Assembly (NCBI GenBank): GCA_964390955.1
Contig: CAYMKE010000111.1
Location: 1 to 9,296 of the forward strand
Source: CAYMKE01 sp964390955
GTDB lineage: Bacteria; Bacteroidota; Bacteroidia; Bacteroidales; JBBRXJ01
Length of the DNA: 9,296 nt
Direction: 5' to 3'
The notes under the pieces were generated by a model. It saw nothing but the letters and a program-made list of their open reading frames with translations. It did no database searches and had not been told where the DNA came from. The position numbers and the translations under genes are program-made. Numbering within the stretch: the first letter of the stretch is position 1; the number at the start of each line of letters is the position of its first letter. Below are positions 5,902 through 9,296 of the stretch, piece by piece.

Positions 5902-6375
5902 TCAAACCTGTAGTTTCTTGCCCCACTCTGCAGCTCTTTCCAACTCACCATCTTTAAGAGGGCCTTCATGCCCGGTTACTTCAAACCCCTGCGGTTCGGA
6001 GATACTTTCCGCGCCTTTTCGTTGTAATAAACGGTCGAGTGGTTTGGCAGCAAATCCTCCTTTTTTTACTACAAATCTAAAAACTTTTGATTTTATTGTT
6101 TTTAAATCCATCCGGGTGTCAAAAGCCGCAACTTTTAATGTTGAAATTTTTTCATGGGGTAATAATTTTATAAATTTAATAATCCCCGTCGTTGCCCTAA
6201 ACTTTTGCGTAGGTGCTCCTACTACCAATAATTCAACATCCGATAAATCAGCCGGGGAAGCATCGGAAACGTTTATCACTTTAGCTCCTCCCAGGCCTTC
6301 CCCAATTGCCCGGGCAATTTTTTCTGTATTCCCGTATACAGAATCATAGACAACAATTGCTTTACTCATAGTCAT
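5902..6375 (-). CDS. Flavodoxin-domain protein
   Basis: A 157-residue soluble FMN-binding electron carrier of the flavodoxin fold. The first strand and phosphate-binding loop are IVVYDSVYGNTEKIA (7-21), where SVYGNT takes the place of the classical T-x-T-G-N-T. Further flavin-loop candidates are GAPTQKFRATTG (53-64) and AAFDTR (83-88), and GHEGPL (135-140) lies near the C-terminus. There is no signal peptide or fused domain, so it is a free cytoplasmic flavodoxin-like protein, of a kind often annotated only as flavodoxin family. The start is ambiguous: ATG at 6375 or ATG at 6369 (two residues later), neither with a Shine-Dalgarno sequence. It is divergent from the metal-receptor gene pair. 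Its redox partners cannot be read from the context. No clear terminator is seen between its stop and the repeat element. Confidence 0.85.
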   Translation of the reverse strand: MTMSKAIVVYDSVYGNTEKIARAIGEGLGGAKVINVSDASPADLSDVELLVVGAPTQKFRATTGIIKFIKLLPHEKISTLKVAAFDTRMDLKTIKSKVFRFVVKKGGFAAKPLDRLLQRKGAESISEPQGFEVTGHEGPLKDGELERAAEWGKKLQV

Positions 6376-6459
6376 AATTTTTATGATGTTTTATATTGCA
6401 ATAACGGAAAAATTATTTAATTATGCAATAATATCATATTATATTAAGTTTAATAATTT
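6376..6459. promoter_or_regulatory. Divergent promoter region with TGCAATAA direct repeats
   Basis: This AT-rich 84-base spacer separates the flavodoxin gene from the metal-receptor pair. TGCAATAA occurs twice in the same orientation, at 6397-6404 and 6424-6431, 27 bases apart. Near-consensus -7 boxes are seen for both directions: AAAAATTA at 6408-6415 reads TAATTTTT leftward, and TAAGTTTA (6445-6452) reads rightward. The rightward box lies only about 8 bases before its ATG, which would imply an almost leaderless mRNA. All are single-mismatch motif matches. Confidence 0.3.
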
Positions 6460-6906
6460 ATGAATAATCACATAAAACATATAGGGTTAATATTGTTGAT
6501 GGTTATATTCATTCCCGCTACATCAGGAATTTATATAACATTGCACCAATGTCATTCAACAGGCCATCATTCAATCCATATAATGGATACTGATCCGGAT
6601 TGTAATCACGAAGAATGCTGTCACAATACGGAAAGCAATCATACAAACCGGAATACTTCGTCATCCGGACAATCAAATCCTTTCCACTGCTCAAACAAAT
6701 CTCAGCACATCGCAATAAAAAATGAATTTGTCCATTCTTCATACCAAATAGACTTATCTCCCTTATCGTTTGACCTTTTTGATGCGATTCCCCTTCATTC
6801 TGATAATCAAGAAATCACTCAAACACATTCGCTTGAACAGAATACTATTTTGATCCGTTTCTTAAGTCTATATACCAATAAAAAATATACCTGCCTTTTA
6901 ATCTGA
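6460..6906 (+). CDS. Secreted Cys/His-rich protein, HYC_CC_PP-like
   Basis: A 148-residue protein with an N-terminal hydrophobic segment (about 8-22) typical of a signal peptide or membrane anchor, so the rest should be periplasmic. The exported part is rich in potential metal ligands: HQCH (29-32), C48, NHEECCH (49-55) and FHC (75-77), plus many scattered histidines. The position upstream of a CarboxypepD_reg-like TonB receptor and the H-x-C then CC order resemble the Bacteroidota family named HYC_CC_PP. Here the first motif is HQC rather than HYC and no Pro-Pro pair is present, so it is divergent or only analogous. It is followed 75 bases later by the receptor gene, probably in one operon. 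A role in binding or handing over a transition metal, perhaps copper, is inferred; no enzyme motif is seen. Residues 56-75 are low-complexity Asn/Ser/Thr/His. Confidence 0.75.
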   Translation: MNNHIKHIGLILLMVIFIPATSGIYITLHQCHSTGHHSIHIMDTDPDCNHEECCHNTESNHTNRNTSSSGQSNPFHCSNKSQHIAIKNEFVHSSYQIDLSPLSFDLFDAIPLHSDNQEITQTHSLEQNTILIRFLSLYTNKKYTCLLI

Positions 6907-6968
6907 TTTCATCCTTTTCCCAATCGTACTCAATGGGTACTTTTAATATATCAATATTAAAAATAAAT

Positions 6969-6975
6969 AAAAGGA
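6969..6975 (+). promoter_or_regulatory. Ribosome binding site of the TonB receptor gene
   Basis: AAAAGGA lies 6 bases before the ATG at 6982. It is the clearest Shine-Dalgarno-like sequence in the window; other starts here have A/T-rich leaders without one. It fixes the receptor start and fits translation from a shared mRNA with the preceding small gene. Confidence 0.55.
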
Positions 6976-6981
6976 TAAATC

Positions 6982-9240
6982 ATGAAATCAATCATAATCA
7001 TTTTAACATGGTCTATTGCTTTACAGGCCTATTCTCAGGAACAATATCTTAAGGGGGTTGTTAAAACAATCGCTGAACATGAAAAAGAACAAAAAGATGA
7101 CGCGCATTCTGGTGAACAGAAAAAACATGCACACCTTAATCCGTTGCCCGGAGCAAGCATCTATTGGTTGGGAACAAATACAGGCACTGTTACCGGCATG
7201 GACGGGAAATTTAAAATTAAAATTCCTCAAGACAAAACAAATAAACTTGTTGTCAGCTTTATAGGGCATCAAACCGATACAATAACCATAAAAAACACTG
7301 ATGAACCAATTGAAATCCTGTCATATACAGGAACGGAACTGGATGAAGTAGTGGTGCGTGAAAGAAATAAAGGGGCCTATCTCTCAAAAGCTGCTCCCCT
7401 CCAAACAGAGACAATCACTTCAAGCGGCCTCACCAGGCTCGCCTGCTGTAATTTATCAGAAAGTTTTGAAAACAATGCCACGGTAGATGTTGGTTATACC
7501 GATGCCGTGTCGGGCGCCAGGCAGATCAAAATGCTGGGGCTGGCAGGTGTTTACAGCCAGTTGCTATCCGAAAACATCCCTTCCATAAGAGGGTTGGCCA
7601 CCACGTACGGGCTCAATTACATCCCCGGGTCATGGATGGAGTCTATTCAAATCTCCAAAGGAACGGCTTCGGTGATCAATGGATACGAGTCGGTAACCGG
7701 CCAAATCAATGTTGAATATAAAAAGCCAAAAGACAGTCCTCCCCTGTATTTGAACATATATGGAAATAACTTTGGGAAAGGGGAACTGAATATTAATTCG
7801 GCATTTGACGTGAATGAAGATTGGAGCACCATGTTCATGGCGCACGGGGGCATCTATAATAATGTCATTGATTATAACCAGGACGGGTTTCTGGACATCC
7901 CCAAAAACAACCAGATCAACATTTATAACCGGTGGAATTATGTCGGGCACAACGGGCGTGGCCAGGTAGGTTTTAAAGCATTGGATGAAAACAGAACTGG
8001 CGGACAAAAAGATTATTTTACCGGAAATGCACAAGAAAAAAACCAGTCCTATTTTATTGACATCAATACCCGACGCTACCAGGCTTATGCCAAAAGAGGA
8101 TTTTTGCTGGATGAAAACGGGTCCAGCCTGGGATTAAAATTCAGTGCCAGCTATTTTGATCAGAATACTACATTCGGGAATAATGCCTACCATGGGACAC
8201 AGGAAAGCTATTATGCCAATGCAGTATATCAGACTAATTTAGCTAAATCTCACACATTAACTTCCGGCATCGGGTATCAGTACGATCATTATAACGAAAC
8301 ATTCAATGACACGGTTTTTAAACGCACCGAAAGCGTTCCGGGGGTGTTTAGTGAATACTCCTATTCTGTTGATGGCCATTTTAACTTTATTACGGGTATC
8401 CGGTACGACTACAACAGCCATTATGGGAATCTTTTAACGCCTCGCGTTCATTTAAAATGGAATATAAATGAACATACCGTGGTAAGAGGTTCTGCCGGCC
8501 GCGGATACCGGTCGCCCAATATTTTTGCAGAAAACCTGGGTATCATGGCCAGTTCGCGAAACCTGATCTTTGAAGATGATTTTGACATTGAAGAAGCCTG
8601 GAACTATGGCCTGAATGCGTCTCATGATTTTCATCTCTTTGGCGCCTCCCCATTGATTTTTACCATCGACTTTTACAGAACTACGTTTATTAACAAGGTG
8701 GTGGTGGATTTTGACCAGGATTTTAATGAAGTCCATTTTTATAACCTGTCCGGCAAATCGTTTTCAAATAGTTTTCAGACGGGACTGGACATGGAGCCTG
8801 TTAAACATCTGCAAGTCACCCTGGCATACAGGCTCAATGACATAAAAACTACGTTTAACGGGGCTTTAAAAGCCAAACCCTTTGTCAAAAAACACAAAGG
8901 ACTGGCATCCATTTCATATACAACCAATAATAATAAATGGCAGTTTGACGCGACCAATCAATTTGCAGGAAAGAGCCGCCTGCCTTACACCGGGGACAAC
9001 CCCATAGCGTATCAAAGAAAAGAATATTCTCCGGCTCATTATATTCTTCACGCCCAAATTACAAGGAAAATCAAACATTTTGAAATATATTTGGGCGGCG
9101 AAAATCTTACAGGATTTAAACAAAATAATCCGATTATTGCTTCCGAAGATCCCTTTGGCAGGTTTTTTGACAGTTCTTTTATATGGGGCCCTTTGGTTGG
9201 AAGGAAGATATATGCCGGGATAAGATATGAAATTAAATAG
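6982..9240 (+). CDS. TonB-dependent outer-membrane receptor, probable metal or metallophore uptake
   Basis: A 752-residue TonB-dependent receptor. Residues 1-19 form a signal peptide with likely cleavage near AYSQ. Residues 24-118 form a CarboxypepD_reg-like domain, with GVV, then PLPGASIYWLGT (54-65) and GTVTGMDGKF (68-77). Between its first strand and PLPGA lies a charged His-containing segment (31-52; H33, H42, H49, H51). After a short linker with LDEVVV (120-125) comes the plug domain (about 140-248), including TRLACCNLSESF (151-162) with a Cys-Cys pair, AVSGARQIKMLGLAGVYSQ and GYESVTGQINVEYKKP. The remaining ~500 residues have the alternating aromatic pattern of a 22-strand barrel and end in GRKIYAGIRYEIK, a normal barrel end. 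It appears complete. Plugs with this LACCNLSESF block commonly occur in Bacteroidota next to HYC_CC_PP and heavy-metal-associated proteins, suggesting a metal substrate. Substrate identity is inference. Confidence 0.92.
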   Translation: MKSIIIILTWSIALQAYSQEQYLKGVVKTIAEHEKEQKDDAHSGEQKKHAHLNPLPGASIYWLGTNTGTVTGMDGKFKIKIPQDKTNKLVVSFIGHQTDTITIKNTDEPIEILSYTGTELDEVVVRERNKGAYLSKAAPLQTETITSSGLTRLACCNLSESFENNATVDVGYTDAVSGARQIKMLGLAGVYSQLLSENIPSIRGLATTYGLNYIPGSWMESIQISKGTASVINGYESVTGQINVEYKKPKDSPPLYLNIYGNNFGKGELNINSAFDVNEDWSTMFMAHGGIYNNVIDYNQDGFLDIPKNNQINIYNRWNYVGHNGRGQVGFKALDENRTGGQKDYFTGNAQEKNQSYFIDINTRRYQAYAKRGFLLDENGSSLGLKFSASYFDQNTTFGNNAYHGTQESYYANAVYQTNLAKSHTLTSGIGYQYDHYNETFNDTVFKRTESVPGVFSEYSYSVDGHFNFITGIRYDYNSHYGNLLTPRVHLKWNINEHTVVRGSAGRGYRSPNIFAENLGIMASSRNLIFEDDFDIEEAWNYGLNASHDFHLFGASPLIFTIDFYRTTFINKVVVDFDQDFNEVHFYNLSGKSFSNSFQTGLDMEPVKHLQVTLAYRLNDIKTTFNGALKAKPFVKKHKGLASISYTTNNNKWQFDATNQFAGKSRLPYTGDNPIAYQRKEYSPAHYILHAQITRKIKHFEIYLGGENLTGFKQNNPIIASEDPFGRFFDSSFIWGPLVGRKIYAGIRYEIK

Positions 9241-9296
9241 AGTCTGTCCATAATATCAAGAGTTTGTTCTATAATGTTAAAGTTCGAGGCGGAACA
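9241..9296. other. Right-edge intergenic sequence
   Basis: No gene start or terminator is seen in the 56 bases after the receptor. TTGTTC-like and GAACA ends (TGTTC at 9265-9269, GAACA at 9292-9296) form a weak 5-base inverted pair, which is too little to call a mobile element edge. Confidence 0.3.

Noticed and set aside
9265..9296. TGTTC/GAACA as the edge of an insertion sequence
   Set aside because: Only five bases pair and the window ends there, so there is no transposase or second end to support it.

Overview
The window looks like chromosomal DNA from a member of the Bacteroidota, probably a Bacteroidales-type environmental or anaerobic lineage. It has low GC. Most starts lack a Shine-Dalgarno sequence. 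Several intergenic regions carry a -7 box of the TAnnTTTG type known for this phylum. The right end holds a CarboxypepD_reg-like TonB-dependent receptor preceded by a small Cys/His-rich protein, a pairing typical of Bacteroidota.

Layout from left to right. Bases 1-236 hold no gene I can support. A strong hairpin with a T-run closes a leftward thioredoxin gene (288-650, trxA-like, with the variant active site WCQPC). Across a 216-base divergent spacer lies the rightward CCA tRNA nucleotidyltransferase with an HD domain (867-2288). It converges, with a 25-base gap, on a leftward APP1/lipin-type phosphatase-domain protein (2314-3477). A 474-base repeat-rich intergenic region follows. It contains a 12-bp perfect inverted repeat surrounding a promoter-like box, and two 8-bp tandem arrays of opposite base skew. 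Then comes a rightward diacylglycerol/lipid kinase (3952-4854).

Immediately after the kinase is an open frame of 244 codons (4887-5621) that matches only the C-terminal half of MtaB, the methanol:corrinoid methyltransferase. It lacks the half carrying two of the three zinc ligands, so I treat it as a truncated remnant. Next is a ~214-bp element with 17-bp imperfect terminal inverted repeats and nested palindromes (5649-5862). It looks like an interspersed repeat or MITE, with a spurious ORF running almost from end to end.

The right third begins with a leftward flavodoxin-domain protein (5902-6375). Divergent from it is a two-gene unit: a secreted Cys/His-rich protein resembling the HYC_CC_PP family (6460-6906) and a 752-residue TonB-dependent receptor (6982-9240). 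The receptor has a His-rich segment near its N-terminus and a Cys-Cys pair in the plug. Together these suggest outer-membrane uptake or sensing of a transition metal; copper is only a guess.

Two themes tie the genes together. First, the APP1-type phosphatase and the DagK-type kinase are divergent neighbours that may catalyse opposite reactions (phosphatidate to diacylglycerol and back), separated by a region of potentially variable DNA. Second, the right end is a candidate metal-acquisition operon. No RNA gene, CRISPR array or complete insertion sequence was found.
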